Shown here in pieces: positions 35,996 to 45,360 of a DNA stretch of 64,000 nt (position 1 is the first letter of the stretch; each line of letters begins with the position of its first letter). The position numbers were made by a program, and so were the translations under genes. A model generated the notes under the pieces. That model searched no databases. It had not been told where the DNA came from and worked only from the letters and a program-made list of their open reading frames with translations. This DNA comes from Hymenobacter psoromatis (GTDB lineage Bacteria > Bacteroidota > Bacteroidia > Cytophagales > Hymenobacteraceae). Location: positions 620,001-684,000 of the forward strand of contig CP014771.1 in NCBI GenBank assembly GCA_001596155.1, given 5' to 3'.

Positions 35996-37792
35996 ATGCC
36001 AACTCAATCCGCCTCTCCGGCTTACGTCATTGGCCTCGACTACGGCACTGACTCGGTGCGAGCGCTGCTCGTGGATGCCCGCACCGGTGCCGAAGTGGCG
36101 CAGGCCGTGCACTACTACCCCCGCTGGAAGCAGGGCCAGTACTGTAACCCCGCTAAAAACCGCTTCCGCCAGCACCCCCTCGACTACCTCGAAGGCCTTG
36201 AAGCCACGGTGCGCGAAGTGGCGCTGAAAGTGCCCGTCGCCCAGATTCTGGGCCTCGCCATTGACACCACCGGCTCCACGCCCGGCCCCGTGAACGCGCA
36301 GGGCCAGCTGCTGGGTATGCTGCCCGAATTCGCGGAAAATCCCAACGCGCTGTTCGTGCTCTGGAAAGACCACACGGCCCTGGCCGAGGCCGCCGAAATC
36401 AACCACAAAGCCCGCACCTGGGGCAGCGAGGATTTTACGAAATATTCCGGTGGCATCTATTCCTCGGAGTGGTTTTGGGCCAAAATACTGCACGTGGTGC
36501 GCGAGGATGAGGCCGTGGCCCGCGCCGCCTATTCCTGGATGGAGCACTGCGACTGGCTGACGCTCACGCTCACCGGCCAGCCGCTGGCCGGGTTCAAGCG
36601 CAGCCGCTGCGCTGCCGGCCACAAGGCCTTGTGGCACGCCAGTTGGGGCGGCCTACCCCCCGAGGATTTCCTGACGCACCTCGACCCAAAGCTGGCCGGT
36701 TTACGCAATCGATTGTTTACGGAAACGTACACCGCCGACCAGGTAGCCGGGCATTTATCCGAAGAATGGGCCGCGCGCCTGGGCCTGACTACCAGCACGG
36801 TAATCGCCGTGGGCTCGTTCGATGCCCACGCGGGCGCGGTGGCCGGCGAAATCGAGTCGTACTCGATGGTGAAGGTGATGGGCACCAGCACCTGCGACAT
36901 TGTAGTGGCCCCGACCGCCGAGGTGGGCGACCACCTGGTGGCCGGCATTTGCGGGCAGGTCGATGGCTCGGTGATTCCGGGCATGGTGGGGTTGGAGGCC
37001 GGGCAGTCGGCCTTTGGCGATTTGCTGGCCTGGTTCCGGCAGATGCTGGAGTGGCCTTTGCAGGCCGCTACGCTGGCCCACTCGCAGGTGCTGAGCGCCG
37101 AGCAGCTGGCCCTGTTTCACCAGGAGCTGAGCGACAACCTGCTGCGCCAGCTCACGCAGGCCGCCTCGGAAGTGGACCCCGCCGAGAGCAGCGTCATCGC
37201 CCTCGACTGGGTGAACGGCCGCCGCACGCCCGACGCCAACCAGGCCCTCAAAGGCGCGCTGCTGAACCTGACGATGGGCACCTCGGCCCCGCAGATTTTC
37301 CGGGCGCTGGTCGAGGCCATCTGCTACGGCTCGAAGCAGATTGTGGAGCGCTTCGAGCGCGAAGGCATCCCCATCCGGCAAGTGATTGGCATAGGGGGGG
37401 TAGCAAAAAAATCGGCCTTCGTGATGCAGACGCTGGCCGACGTGCTCGACCGGCCCATCAAAATTGCCGTGTCGGAGCAAGCGCCGGCGCTGGGCGCGGC
37501 CATGTACGCGGCCGTGGCGGCGGGCATTTACCCTGATGTGCTGGCCGCCCAAAAGGCAATGGGTAGCGGCTTTGCCGAAACCTATATCCCTACTCCCGCC
37601 CGCGTGGCCGACTACGCCGCCCGCTACCGGCAGTACCAGGCATTGGGGCAATTTGTGGAAAGCACCATCTCTCAAACTACTACCGAACGTCATGCTCATC
37701 TGATGTACGCTTGCCGAAGCATCTCGCGTGCAGCACTAACCCAATCGTTCAACGACGCGAGCGAGATGCTTCGGCAAGCGTACATCAGATGA
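35996..37792 (+). CDS. araB: L-ribulokinase with repeat-derived C-terminus
   Basis: Phosphorylates L-ribulose using ATP. FGGY-family motifs: GLDYGTDSVRALLVD at the N-terminus, MGTSTCDIVVAP, GQVDGSVIPGMVGLEAGQSAFGD and IGGVAKKSAFVMQTLADVL. The protein is 598 residues, about 35 longer than usual: the last ~37 residues (from TTERHAHLMYAC) are translated from a family A palindrome starting at 37685, which supplies the stop at 37790-37792. The enzyme core is complete. It precedes araD and araA in the order B-D-A. Confidence 0.95.
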   Translation: MPTQSASPAYVIGLDYGTDSVRALLVDARTGAEVAQAVHYYPRWKQGQYCNPAKNRFRQHPLDYLEGLEATVREVALKVPVAQILGLAIDTTGSTPGPVNAQGQLLGMLPEFAENPNALFVLWKDHTALAEAAEINHKARTWGSEDFTKYSGGIYSSEWFWAKILHVVREDEAVARAAYSWMEHCDWLTLTLTGQPLAGFKRSRCAAGHKALWHASWGGLPPEDFLTHLDPKLAGLRNRLFTETYTADQVAGHLSEEWAARLGLTTSTVIAVGSFDAHAGAVAGEIESYSMVKVMGTSTCDIVVAPTAEVGDHLVAGICGQVDGSVIPGMVGLEAGQSAFGDLLAWFRQMLEWPLQAATLAHSQVLSAEQLALFHQELSDNLLRQLTQAASEVDPAESSVIALDWVNGRRTPDANQALKGALLNLTMGTSAPQIFRALVEAICYGSKQIVERFEREGIPIRQVIGIGGVAKKSAFVMQTLADVLDRPIKIAVSEQAPALGAAMYAAVAAGIYPDVLAAQKAMGSGFAETYIPTPARVADYAARYRQYQALGQFVESTISQTTTERHAHLMYACRSISRAALTQSFNDASEMLRQAYIR

Positions 37793-37802
37793 GCATGACG
37801 TC
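37685..37802. repeat. palindromic repeat, family A copy 2 (inside araB 3' end)
   Basis: 43-nt arms starting GAACGTCATGCTCATCTGATG and matching inversely with about two mismatches. The araB reading frame runs through almost the whole repeat. Confidence 0.9.
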
Positions 37803-37817
37803 CTTATTCGCTTAAAA

Positions 37818-38516
37818 ATGAGTTCATACCAAGACTTAAAACAAGCCTGCTACGAGGCCAATATGCAATTACCGGCGTTGGGGCTGGTGCTCTTCACTTT
37901 TGGCAACGCGAGCGTGGTGGACCGCGCGCGGAGCGTGTTCGCCATCAAGCCCAGCGGCGTGCCCTACGCCGCGCTGAAGGCGGAGGACATCGTGATTGTC
38001 GATTTCGACAACACCGTGGTGGAGGGCACCAAACGCCCCAGCAGCGATACCAAAACGCACGCGCTGCTCTTCAAAGAGTGGCCCATGATTGGCGGTATCG
38101 TGCACACGCACAGCACTTACGCTACGGCCTGGGCGCAGGCGCAGCTCGATATTCCGATTTTGGGCACTACCCACGCCGACCACCTCACCGCCGACGTGCC
38201 CTGCGCCCCGCCCATGAGCGACGAGCTGATTGCCGGCGACTACGAGCACCAGACCGGCTGGCAAATCATCAATGAATTCAAAAAGCGCGGCCTCTCGCCC
38301 AGCGAGGTGGAGATGATACTCGTGGGCAACCACGCGCCCTTCACCTGGGGAAAAACCGTGGAGAAAGCCGTGTACCACAGCGCGGTGCTCGAAGAAGTGG
38401 CCCGCCTGGCCTACCTCAGCTGCACGCTGCGGCCGGGGGTAGCGCGGCTGAAAGAGGCGTTGATTAACAAGCACTACGAGCGCAAGCACGGCCCTACTTC
38501 CTACTACGGGCAGTAG
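37818..38516 (+). CDS. araD: L-ribulose-5-phosphate 4-epimerase
   Basis: Class II aldolase-like zinc enzyme converting L-ribulose 5-phosphate to D-xylulose 5-phosphate. 232 residues: N-terminal FGNASVVDR, KPSGVPY, and the zinc-site histidines in VHTHSTYATAWAQ and the later VGNHAPFTWG. C-terminus RKHGPTSYYGQ is family-typical. The stop TAG (38514-38516) is the beginning of a family D palindrome (GTAGGGGCGGG...). Second gene of the araBDA unit. Confidence 0.96.
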   Translation: MSSYQDLKQACYEANMQLPALGLVLFTFGNASVVDRARSVFAIKPSGVPYAALKAEDIVIVDFDNTVVEGTKRPSSDTKTHALLFKEWPMIGGIVHTHSTYATAWAQAQLDIPILGTTHADHLTADVPCAPPMSDELIAGDYEHQTGWQIINEFKKRGLSPSEVEMILVGNHAPFTWGKTVEKAVYHSAVLEEVARLAYLSCTLRPGVARLKEALINKHYERKHGPTSYYGQ

Positions 38517-38609
38517 GGGCGGGGCTTGCCCCCGCCCGCCGTTGAACGATGACGGCCAAGCAACACCCAAACTACCCATACGACGGGCGGGGACAAGCCC
38601 CGCCCCTAC
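38513..38609. repeat. palindromic repeat, family D copy 2
   Basis: Left arm GTAGGGGCGGGGCTTGCCCC... and right arm ending GGACAAGCCCCGCCCCTAC, ~30 bp paired, one mismatch. It overlaps the araD stop and ends 13 bp before the araA ATG, the same spacing seen before pnp. Confidence 0.9.
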
Positions 38610-38621
38610 ACCCTACTTTCC

Positions 38622-40109
38622 ATGATTGACATTTCGCATTACGAAGCCTGGTTCATCACTGGTAGCCAGCACCTCTACGGCCCCGAAACGCTGGAGCAGG
38701 TGGCCCGGCACTCGCAGGAAATTGCTAAAGAGCTGGGCACCAAGTTGCCCATCAAAATCGTGTACAAGCCGGTGCTCACCGGTCCGGCCGAGATTTTCAA
38801 GCTGATGCAGGAGGCCAATACTACGCCGAACTGCGTGGGCCTGATTGCCTGGATGCACACTTTCTCGCCGGCCAAGATGTGGATTAACGGCCTGAAAATC
38901 CTGCAGAAGCCGCTGGCCCACCTGCACACGCAGTACAACCGCGACATTCCCTGGGATGCCATTGACATGGATTTCATGAACACCAACCAGTCGGCGCACG
39001 GCGACCGCGAGTTTGGGTTTATCGTGTCGCGGATGCGCCTGAGCCGCAAGGTGATAGTGGGCCACTGGCAGAGCGCCGACGTGCACGAGCGCCTTGGCAT
39101 CTGGAGCCGCGTGGCCTGCGCCTGGGCCGACTGGCAGGGCGCGCATTTCGTGCGCTTCGGCGACAACATGCGCTACGTGGCCGTGACCGAGGGCGACAAA
39201 GTAGAGGCCGAAATCAAGTTTGGCTACGAGGTGAATACCTACGGCATCGGCGATTTAGTAGCCGAAGTAAACGCCGTGACCGACGCGCAGATTGCCGATT
39301 TGCTAGCTACCTACGAAAAGGAATACGAGCTGGCCGACGACCTCAAACAAGGCGGTGCCAGGCGCGAAAGCCTGCGCGACGCGGCCCGCATCGAGGCCGG
39401 CCTGCGCAAGTTCCTGACCGACCGCCACGCCAAAGGCTTCACCGACACCTTCGAAGATTTGCACGGCCTGAAACAGCTGCCCGGCATCGCCACCCAGCGC
39501 CTGATGGCCGATGGCTACGGCTTCGGCGGCGAGGGCGACTGGAAAACCGCCGCCCTGGTGCGCGCCATGAAGGTGATGGGCACGGGCCTGCCTGGCGGCA
39601 ACTCGTTTATGGAGGACTACACCTACCACTTCGCGCCCGGTAACGAGCAGGTATTGGGCTCGCACATGCTCGAAATCTGCCCCAGCATTGCCGCGGGCAA
39701 GGTGCGCGCCGAGGTGCATCCGCTGGGCATCGGTGGGAAGGAAGACCCGGTGCGCCTGGTCTTCAACTGCCCGGCCGGCGAGGGCCTGAACGCTACCATC
39801 GTGGACCTGGGCAACCGTTTTCGGCTGATTGTCAACGAGGTAGTGGCCGTGGCCCCCGAGCACGAGCTGCCCCACCTGCCCGTCGCTCGCATCCTCTGGC
39901 AAGTGAAGCCTGACCTGAAAACCGGCGTGGCCGCCTGGATTCTGGCCGGCGGCGCGCACCACACCGGCTTCAGCCAGAACCTGACCAGCGAATACCTGGA
40001 AGACTTCGCCGAGATGGCGGGCATCGAGTTTTTGCTTATTGATGCCGATACCAAGCTGCGGACCTTCAAGAACGAGTTGCGGTTCAATGAGGTGGCTTTT
40101 CGGGGGTAG
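38622..40109 (+). CDS. araA: L-arabinose isomerase
   Basis: Manganese enzyme converting L-arabinose to L-ribulose. 495 residues: [16 protein letters not shown] at the N-terminus, [62 protein letters not shown] and FMEDYTYHF with the metal-binding Glu, and [12 protein letters not shown] with downstream His. Full length. Third gene of araBDA; the family D palindrome lies between it and araD. Confidence 0.97.
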   Translation: MIDISHYEAWFITGSQHLYGPETLEQVARHSQEIAKELGTKLPIKIVYKPVLTGPAEIFKLMQEANTTPNCVGLIAWMHTFSPAKMWINGLKILQKPLAHLHTQYNRDIPWDAIDMDFMNTNQSAHGDREFGFIVSRMRLSRKVIVGHWQSADVHERLGIWSRVACAWADWQGAHFVRFGDNMRYVAVTEGDKVEAEIKFGYEVNTYGIGDLVAEVNAVTDAQIADLLATYEKEYELADDLKQGGARRESLRDAARIEAGLRKFLTDRHAKGFTDTFEDLHGLKQLPGIATQRLMADGYGFGGEGDWKTAALVRAMKVMGTGLPGGNSFMEDYTYHFAPGNEQVLGSHMLEICPSIAAGKVRAEVHPLGIGGKEDPVRLVFNCPAGEGLNATIVDLGNRFRLIVNEVVAVAPEHELPHLPVARILWQVKPDLKTGVAAWILAGGAHHTGFSQNLTSEYLEDFAEMAGIEFLLIDADTKLRTFKNELRFNEVAFRG

Positions 40110-40120
40110 GGTCGTTGGCG

Positions 40121-40294
40121 CGGGTGGACAATGGCCCCAAGCTTATTAGCCACCTGTTGCAGACCTGGTGCCAGAGCCAGGGGATAGAGGTGCGGTGCAT
40201 TCAACCCGATTACCTCCAGAAAGTGGGGGTAGTACTCAGCGACCACGACGCCGAAGCCCTTACCAGCCACGTGCTGGAAACAACGGCGGAGTAA
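40121..40294 (+). pseudogene. remnant of an IS3-type transposase
   Basis: The frame reads RVDNGPKLISHLLQTWCQSQ then GIEVRCIQPDYLQK, matching the middle of the rve integrase domain of IS3-family OrfB (DNGPEF... with the second catalytic Asp). Then homology ends and a short unrelated tail (VGVVLSDHDAEALTSHVL...) runs to TAA 40292-40294. The catalytic Glu segment, start and terminal repeats are missing. It sits between araA and the GH127 gene. Confidence 0.7.
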
Positions 40295-40332
40295 CCCCGC
40301 CAGAACGCAGCAGCCTTAAAGCCCTACCCCCT

Positions 40333-42384
40333 ATGTTGCCACCTAAGCCCTTCCTGCTCATCCTCAGCCTGGCCGCCGCGCTGCCCGCCGCCGCCCAAAA
40401 ACTTGATTATCCCATTCAGGCAGTGCCGTTTACGTGGGTGAAGCTCACAGACAGCTTCTGGCTGCCGCGCCTCAAAACGAATACGGACGTGACCATTCCG
40501 GCCTCGTTTGCGCGCTGCGAAAGCACCAACCGGGTGAAGAACTTTGAGATGGCGGCGGCTCACAAGGGCAAGTTTGCCACCGCCTTTCCTTTTGATGACA
40601 CCGACATCTACAAGACCATCGAGGGCGCGTCATATTCGCTCAGCGTGTACCCGGATGCCAAGCTGTCGGCTTATATTGATGAATTGATTGCCAAGGTCGG
40701 CGCGGCGCAGGAGCCCGACGGCTACCTCTACACCGCCCGCACCATTGACCCTGCCCACCCGCACCCGTGGTCGGGCCCCACGCGCTGGAGCCAGGAGCGC
40801 GATGCCAGCCACGAGCTATATGATGCCGGCCACCTCTACGAGGCCGCCGTGGCGCACTACCAGGCCACGGGCAAGAAAACCCTGCTGAATATCGCCCTCA
40901 AAAACGCCGATTTAGTGTGCGCGGTGTTCGGTCCCGGCAAGTTGCGCGTGGCCCCCGGCCACGAAATCGTGGAGATGGGCCTGGTGAAGCTCTACCGCGT
41001 CACGGGCAAGCCCGAATACCTGCGCACGGCCAAGTTCTTTCTCGATGCCCGCGGCCACTACCCCGGCTACGACCCCAAGAGCCCCGACACCTGGAAAAAT
41101 GGCTCGTACTGGCAGGACGACAAGCCCGTGATTGACCAAACCGAGGCCGAAGGCCACGCTGTGCGCGCCGAATATCTCTATTCGGCAATGGCCGACGTGG
41201 CCGCCCTCACCAGCGATAAGCCGCTGCTGGCGGCCGTGGATACCATCTGGAACAATCTGGTAGCCAAGAAGATGTACGTGACGGGCGGCACCGGCGCGGT
41301 GCCCGGCGGCGAGCGCTTCGGGGCCAACTACGAGCTGCCCAACGCCACGGCCTACAACGAAACCTGCGCTTCGGTAGCCGACGTGTTCTGGAACGAGCGC
41401 ATGTTTCAGCTGCACGGCGACGCCAAGTATATTGATATCATGGAGAAGGTGCTCTATAACGGCCTGATTTCGGGGGTAGGGCTCGATGGCAAGTCGTTTT
41501 TCTACTCCAACGCCATGCAGATAAAGAGCAGCGCCGGTTTCCCTAAAACCGAGCCGGCGCGGGCGGGCTGGTTTGAGTGCTCGTGCTGCCCCACCAACCT
41601 GGCCCGCCTCATGCCCGCGCTGCCCGGCTACGTGTATGCCGAGCGGGGTAGGGCTCTGTACGCCAATCTGTTCGTAAGCGGCCAGGCCAACCTCACGGTG
41701 AACAAGCAATCGGTGCAGCTTACCCAGGAGAATAATTACCCCTGGGACGGCGACCTGAAATTCACCGTGGACCCGGCTAAGGCAACCGCCGATTTTGACC
41801 TGCTGGTGCGTATTCCCGGCTGGGCTCGCAACGAGGCCATGCCCTCGAATCTGTACACCTTCGAGCAGCCTTCGGCCGAGCGCGCTACTATCAGGGTAAA
41901 TGGTAAAGCCGTTGATTATCAGCGGCAAAATGGCTATGCCGTGCTTAGCCGTAAGTGGCACAAGCGTGATGTGGTGGAAGTCCGCCTACCCCTGGCCGTG
42001 CGCCGCGTGCGGGCCAACCCGCTCGTGAAGGACGACCTGGGCAAGGTGGCCTTGCAGCGCGGCCCGGTAATGTATTGCGCCGAGTGGGCCGATAATAATG
42101 GCAAAACGAGCAACATCGTGGTGCCGGCCGGCACCCAGTTCGCGGCCAGCTACCAGCCGCAGCTGCTGCACGGCATCACGACCCTCACGGCCACCGTGCC
42201 GGTGGTGGTGCTCGATGGCAGCGGCACGAGCGTAAGCACCACGCCGCGCACGCTGGTGGCCATTCCGTACTACGCCTGGGCCAACCGTGGCCAGGGCGAA
42301 ATGACGGTCTGGTTTCCCGAAAAGCTCACCAACCTCGACCTGCTCAGCCAGCCCGCCACGGCCGAGGTGACGGAGCCGAAGTAG
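40333..42384 (+). CDS. GH127 beta-L-arabinofuranosidase (secreted)
   Basis: 683 residues from ATG 40333 with a signal peptide (MLPPKPFLLILSLAAALPAAAQ); the longer frame start at 40168 runs over the IS3 remnant. GH127 residues known from the Bifidobacterium enzyme are all present: the acid Glu in GGERFG, the zinc ligands Glu and Cys in NETC (16 and 18 residues on), and the paired Cys in ECSCCPTNLARL, the first being the nucleophile. It would release L-arabinofuranose from plant hydroxyproline-rich glycans in the periplasm. It follows araA on the same strand and feeds the araBDA pathway. Confidence 0.93.
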   Translation: MLPPKPFLLILSLAAALPAAAQKLDYPIQAVPFTWVKLTDSFWLPRLKTNTDVTIPASFARCESTNRVKNFEMAAAHKGKFATAFPFDDTDIYKTIEGASYSLSVYPDAKLSAYIDELIAKVGAAQEPDGYLYTARTIDPAHPHPWSGPTRWSQERDASHELYDAGHLYEAAVAHYQATGKKTLLNIALKNADLVCAVFGPGKLRVAPGHEIVEMGLVKLYRVTGKPEYLRTAKFFLDARGHYPGYDPKSPDTWKNGSYWQDDKPVIDQTEAEGHAVRAEYLYSAMADVAALTSDKPLLAAVDTIWNNLVAKKMYVTGGTGAVPGGERFGANYELPNATAYNETCASVADVFWNERMFQLHGDAKYIDIMEKVLYNGLISGVGLDGKSFFYSNAMQIKSSAGFPKTEPARAGWFECSCCPTNLARLMPALPGYVYAERGRALYANLFVSGQANLTVNKQSVQLTQENNYPWDGDLKFTVDPAKATADFDLLVRIPGWARNEAMPSNLYTFEQPSAERATIRVNGKAVDYQRQNGYAVLSRKWHKRDVVEVRLPLAVRRVRANPLVKDDLGKVALQRGPVMYCAEWADNNGKTSNIVVPAGTQFAASYQPQLLHGITTLTATVPVVVLDGSGTSVSTTPRTLVAIPYYAWANRGQGEMTVWFPEKLTNLDLLSQPATAEVTEPK

Positions 42385-42403
42385 GGGGGTAGGGCCTGGC
42401 AGC

Positions 42404-43564
42404 CTACCCCGCCAGCTGCGCTGCCCGCACCGGCACGGGGTTCGGCAGCGAGGCCAGCACCCCGATGCCCGCCGCCACGATGGCCACCAGCCCGAACGCC
42501 ACCCGCAGCGTAAAAAGCTGCGCCAGGAAGCCAATCAGCGGCGGCCCAATCAGAAAGCCCAAAAAGCCGATGGTGGACACCAGCGCCAGCGCCACACCCG
42601 GCGACACCGACGTGGCCCGCCCCGCCGCGCTGTACGAGAGCGGCACTACCGACGCGATGCCGAAGCCAATGAGCAGGAAGCCCGCCACCGCCGGCACCAG
42701 GTGGGGTAGGGCCACGGCCAGCGCCAGGCCGCTGACAATGAGCGCACTGCTGGCTTGCAGCATCCGCACCGCGCCGAAGCGATGGGTGAAATAATCGGAA
42801 ATGAAGCGGCCCAGCGCCATCGTGCTCATGCAAGCCACGTAGCCGGCCGTCACGAGCGCCGCGTCGGGCCGCACCACTTTCTGAAAATACACCCCCGCCC
42901 AGTCAAACATCGCCCCCTCGCTCATCATGCCGCAGAAGGCAATCAGGCCGATGCGCAGCAGGTAGGGGTCGGGCCGGCGCAGACTTAGGCCGGAAGTCGG
43001 GCCGCCCACGTCCTCGCGCAGCGTGCCGCCGTAGGCGGCCGCCGCGATGCCCAGGCACAAGCCCAGCACCAGCAAAAAATGGTGCAGCGGCGGCTGGTGC
43101 CGGCCAATGAGCAGCGTGCCCAGCGCCCCGCCCAGAAACCCCGCCAGGCTCCAGAGCCCGTGAAAGGAAGCCATGATGGGCTTGCCGTAAAACTGCTGCA
43201 CGCCAATGGCTTGCGTGTTGATGGCGATGTTGAGCAGGTTGCCCGCCAGCCCAAACAGCGCCAGCGCCGGGGCCAGCGTCCAGAAGCTGCCCGCCCAGCC
43301 CAGCAGCGGCAAAAAGCAGGCGTAGAGCACCGAGGCCAGCAGGACCGTGCGCCGGCTGCCCCAGGTCGAAACCAGCCAGCCCGCCAGCGGCAGCGACACC
43401 AGCGAACCCGCCGGAATAGCCAGCAGCAGCTGCCCCAGCTGCCCGGAGTTCAGGCCCAGCTTGGCGCTGATGTCGGGGATGCGCGAGGCCCAGCTGGCGA
43501 AGCACAGGCCGGGCAGAAAAAAAAAGGCGCTCACCGCTACCCGGTTCCGCGTAATTGCCGTCAT
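42404..43564 (-). CDS. MFS transporter
   Basis: 386 residues with about 12 hydrophobic helices and the MFS loop motif in AGWLVSTWGSRRTVLLAS. The start MTAITRNRVAVSAFFFLPGL, the FASWASRIPDI and AINTQAIGVQQFYGKPIMASFHGLWSLAG segments resemble YbjJ/FucP-like members. It is convergent with the arabinose catabolic genes and followed (upstream on the minus strand) by a palindrome and transaldolase, so L-arabinose or a related sugar is a reasonable cargo, but that is context only. Confidence 0.85.
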   Translation of the reverse strand: MTAITRNRVAVSAFFFLPGLCFASWASRIPDISAKLGLNSGQLGQLLLAIPAGSLVSLPLAGWLVSTWGSRRTVLLASVLYACFLPLLGWAGSFWTLAPALALFGLAGNLLNIAINTQAIGVQQFYGKPIMASFHGLWSLAGFLGGALGTLLIGRHQPPLHHFLLVLGLCLGIAAAAYGGTLREDVGGPTSGLSLRRPDPYLLRIGLIAFCGMMSEGAMFDWAGVYFQKVVRPDAALVTAGYVACMSTMALGRFISDYFTHRFGAVRMLQASSALIVSGLALAVALPHLVPAVAGFLLIGFGIASVVPLSYSAAGRATSVSPGVALALVSTIGFLGFLIGPPLIGFLAQLFTLRVAFGLVAIVAAGIGVLASLPNPVPVRAAQLAG

Positions 43565-43597
43565 AAAATAGTATTGGAATCGCTATAAATAAAAAAA

Positions 43598-43703
43598 GAA
43601 CGTCATGCTGAGCTTGTCGAAGCATCTCTACCGCGTAACTAATTCCTGACGTTAGGAGTTACTTACGCGATAGAGATGCTTCGACAAACTCAGCATGACG
43701 TTC
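43598..43703. repeat. palindromic repeat, family A copy 3
   Basis: About 38-nt arms starting GAACGTCATGCTGAGCTTG, matching with one or two mismatches; shorter version of the family A arm. Lies between the MFS and transaldolase genes. Confidence 0.9.
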
Positions 43704-43724
43704 TGTTAATCAACGGCTTAAAGT

Positions 43725-44867
43725 CTATGCCGGCTGCTTGGCCGCGCCTGCGGCGGCTTGGCGCTTTTTCTCCACCGAGTCCAGCAGCTTGCCGAAGGGC
43801 TCGATAAATTTCTGCACGCCTTCTTTTTCGAGCTGCTCCGTCTGGGCATCTAAGTTAATGCCAACTTTGGGCAGGTCAGCCAGCACCTTTTTGGCCTGGT
43901 CGAGGCCCTGCTCCAGGGTGTCGGCGGGCTTGCCGCGCTCCTTGAAAATGGCCATTGTCTCCACCGGCACCGTGTCCACGGTTTTGGGGCCGATAAGCCC
44001 TTCCACGTACATCAGGTCGTCGTATTTAGGGTTTTTATTGCCCGTGCTGGCCCACAGCAGGCGCTGGGTGTGCGCACCTTTGTCGGCCAAAGCCTGCCAG
44101 CGCGGCCCGGCAAAAATATCCTTATACATCTGGTACGCCACCTTGGCGCTGGCAATGGCCACTTTGCCAATCAGCGGCTCGGCCAGTTGGGCTTTATCGC
44201 CGCCTGCGGCCACGATTTTATCCAGCTGCGGGTCAATCAGCACGTCGATGCGGCTCAGAAAGAAGCTGGCCACCGAATCAATGCGGGCCAGCGGCTGGCC
44301 GGCTTTCACCCGGTCTTCGAGACCCGAGATAAAGGCTTCCGTTACCGCTTTATAGCGGCCCAGCCCAAAAATCAGCGTCACGTTGATGTTGATGCCTTCC
44401 GAAATCAGGGTGCGGATGGCGGGCAGGCCCTCCAGCGTAGCGGGCACTTTTATCATCACGTTGGGCCGGCCCACGGCTTTCCAGAGCTGCCGGGCCTCGG
44501 CGATGGTGCCCTGGGTGTCATTAGCCAGCCGGGGCGATACTTCCAGGCTCACGTAGCCGTCGCTGGAGTTGTCGTGGCTGTCGTAGAGCGGCCGAAACAG
44601 GTCGCAGGCGGCCTGCACGTCGGCTACGGCCAGGCCCACGTAGATTTCCTCCGCCGATTTGCCCTGCCGGGCCTGCTCCTTAATAGTGTCGTCGTAGTCG
44701 GCCGAGCCGCCAATGGCTTTCTCAAAAATGGAGGGGTTCGAGGTCACGCCGCGCAGGGCGTCCTCGTCAATGCGCTTTTTCAGCTCGCCATTCTGCAAAA
44801 CCTGGCGGCTGATAAAGTCGAGCCACAGGCTCTGGTCAAAGCGGCGAATGTCAACTAACGGATTCAT
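43725..44867 (-). CDS. tal: transaldolase
   Basis: Pentose phosphate pathway enzyme transferring a dihydroxyacetone unit between sugar phosphates. 380 residues, the long actinobacterial/cyanobacterial-like type: RGVTSNPSIFEKAI near the N-terminus, YVSLEVSPRLANDT, the Schiff-base Lys in NVMIKVPAT and NVTLIFGL. The C-terminus is a Lys/Ala-rich tail. It would channel xylulose 5-phosphate from the arabinose route to glycolysis. Monocistronic on the minus strand. Confidence 0.95.
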   Translation of the reverse strand: MNPLVDIRRFDQSLWLDFISRQVLQNGELKKRIDEDALRGVTSNPSIFEKAIGGSADYDDTIKEQARQGKSAEEIYVGLAVADVQAACDLFRPLYDSHDNSSDGYVSLEVSPRLANDTQGTIAEARQLWKAVGRPNVMIKVPATLEGLPAIRTLISEGININVTLIFGLGRYKAVTEAFISGLEDRVKAGQPLARIDSVASFFLSRIDVLIDPQLDKIVAAGGDKAQLAEPLIGKVAIASAKVAYQMYKDIFAGPRWQALADKGAHTQRLLWASTGNKNPKYDDLMYVEGLIGPKTVDTVPVETMAIFKERGKPADTLEQGLDQAKKVLADLPKVGINLDAQTEQLEKEGVQKFIEPFGKLLDSVEKKRQAAAGAAKQPA

Positions 44868-45091
44868 GGTTGGGGGAGCTTGGGTGAAACGAAGGGGGTA
44901 GGCGCGGCCCTGGTTGGCGGGCCGGCCGCATAGCTACTACGTACGTTCCAACAGTTTGGGCGGGGGTAGGGTAAACGCAGGAATAGAAACAACGTTGTTT
45001 TAAGTGGTGAAGAACACTTTCATAACGGTTAATTTCCCAACCCACTGCTTCACAAAGTTTTCTTGGATGCTGCAAAAGCAGTAAGCTATTC

Positions 45092-45238
45092 ACTGCTGTT
45101 ACGCCCTATCTTATTCGAGATGGCAACGGGGCGTAGCGCGAACGTTGTAGTTCGCGTCCCCGCGCCGTTCTACTGGCTTTAACGGCGCGGGGACGCGAAC
45201 TACCAAGTTCGCGCTACTCCCCGCTACGTAACAGCAGC
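45092..45238. repeat. palindromic repeat, family B copy 3 (inverted)
   Basis: Same element as at 8235 but in opposite orientation: the segment with CCTATCTTATTCG is on the left. Outer ends CTGCTGTTACG / CGTAACAGCAG; inner 40-bp stem with one mismatch. Confidence 0.88.
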
Positions 45239-45302
45239 TATTCAGTCATGCGTTTGCCTTGCCTTGTCACTGCCTGCCACCGCTATATGCACTGGTTTAG
45301 CC

Positions 45303-45310
45303 TAAATTTG
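45303..45310 (+). promoter_or_regulatory. putative -7 box of the LacI-family gene
   Basis: TAAATTTG matches TAnnTTTG. Transcription would start near 45317, at or just after the ATG at 45316, which favours the later ATG at 45361. Confidence 0.4.
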
Positions 45311-45360
45311 TCGGGATGCCCGCCCAGGCTAGTCCGGGTCTGTGGCTGATTATTCTTCGA

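Larger units (their letters stand above)
44868..45360. other. intergenic region between tal and the LacI gene
   Basis: No gene seen. It holds two GGGGGTAG octamers (about 44896 and 44964), an inverted family B palindrome (45092-45238) and the putative LacI-gene promoter with TAAATTTG at 45303-45310. Confidence 0.7.

Noticed and set aside
42404..43564. Assignment of the MFS gene as arabinose transporter
   Set aside because: Only the position supports it; sequence does not separate it from other YbjJ-like members. Kept as a general MFS call.
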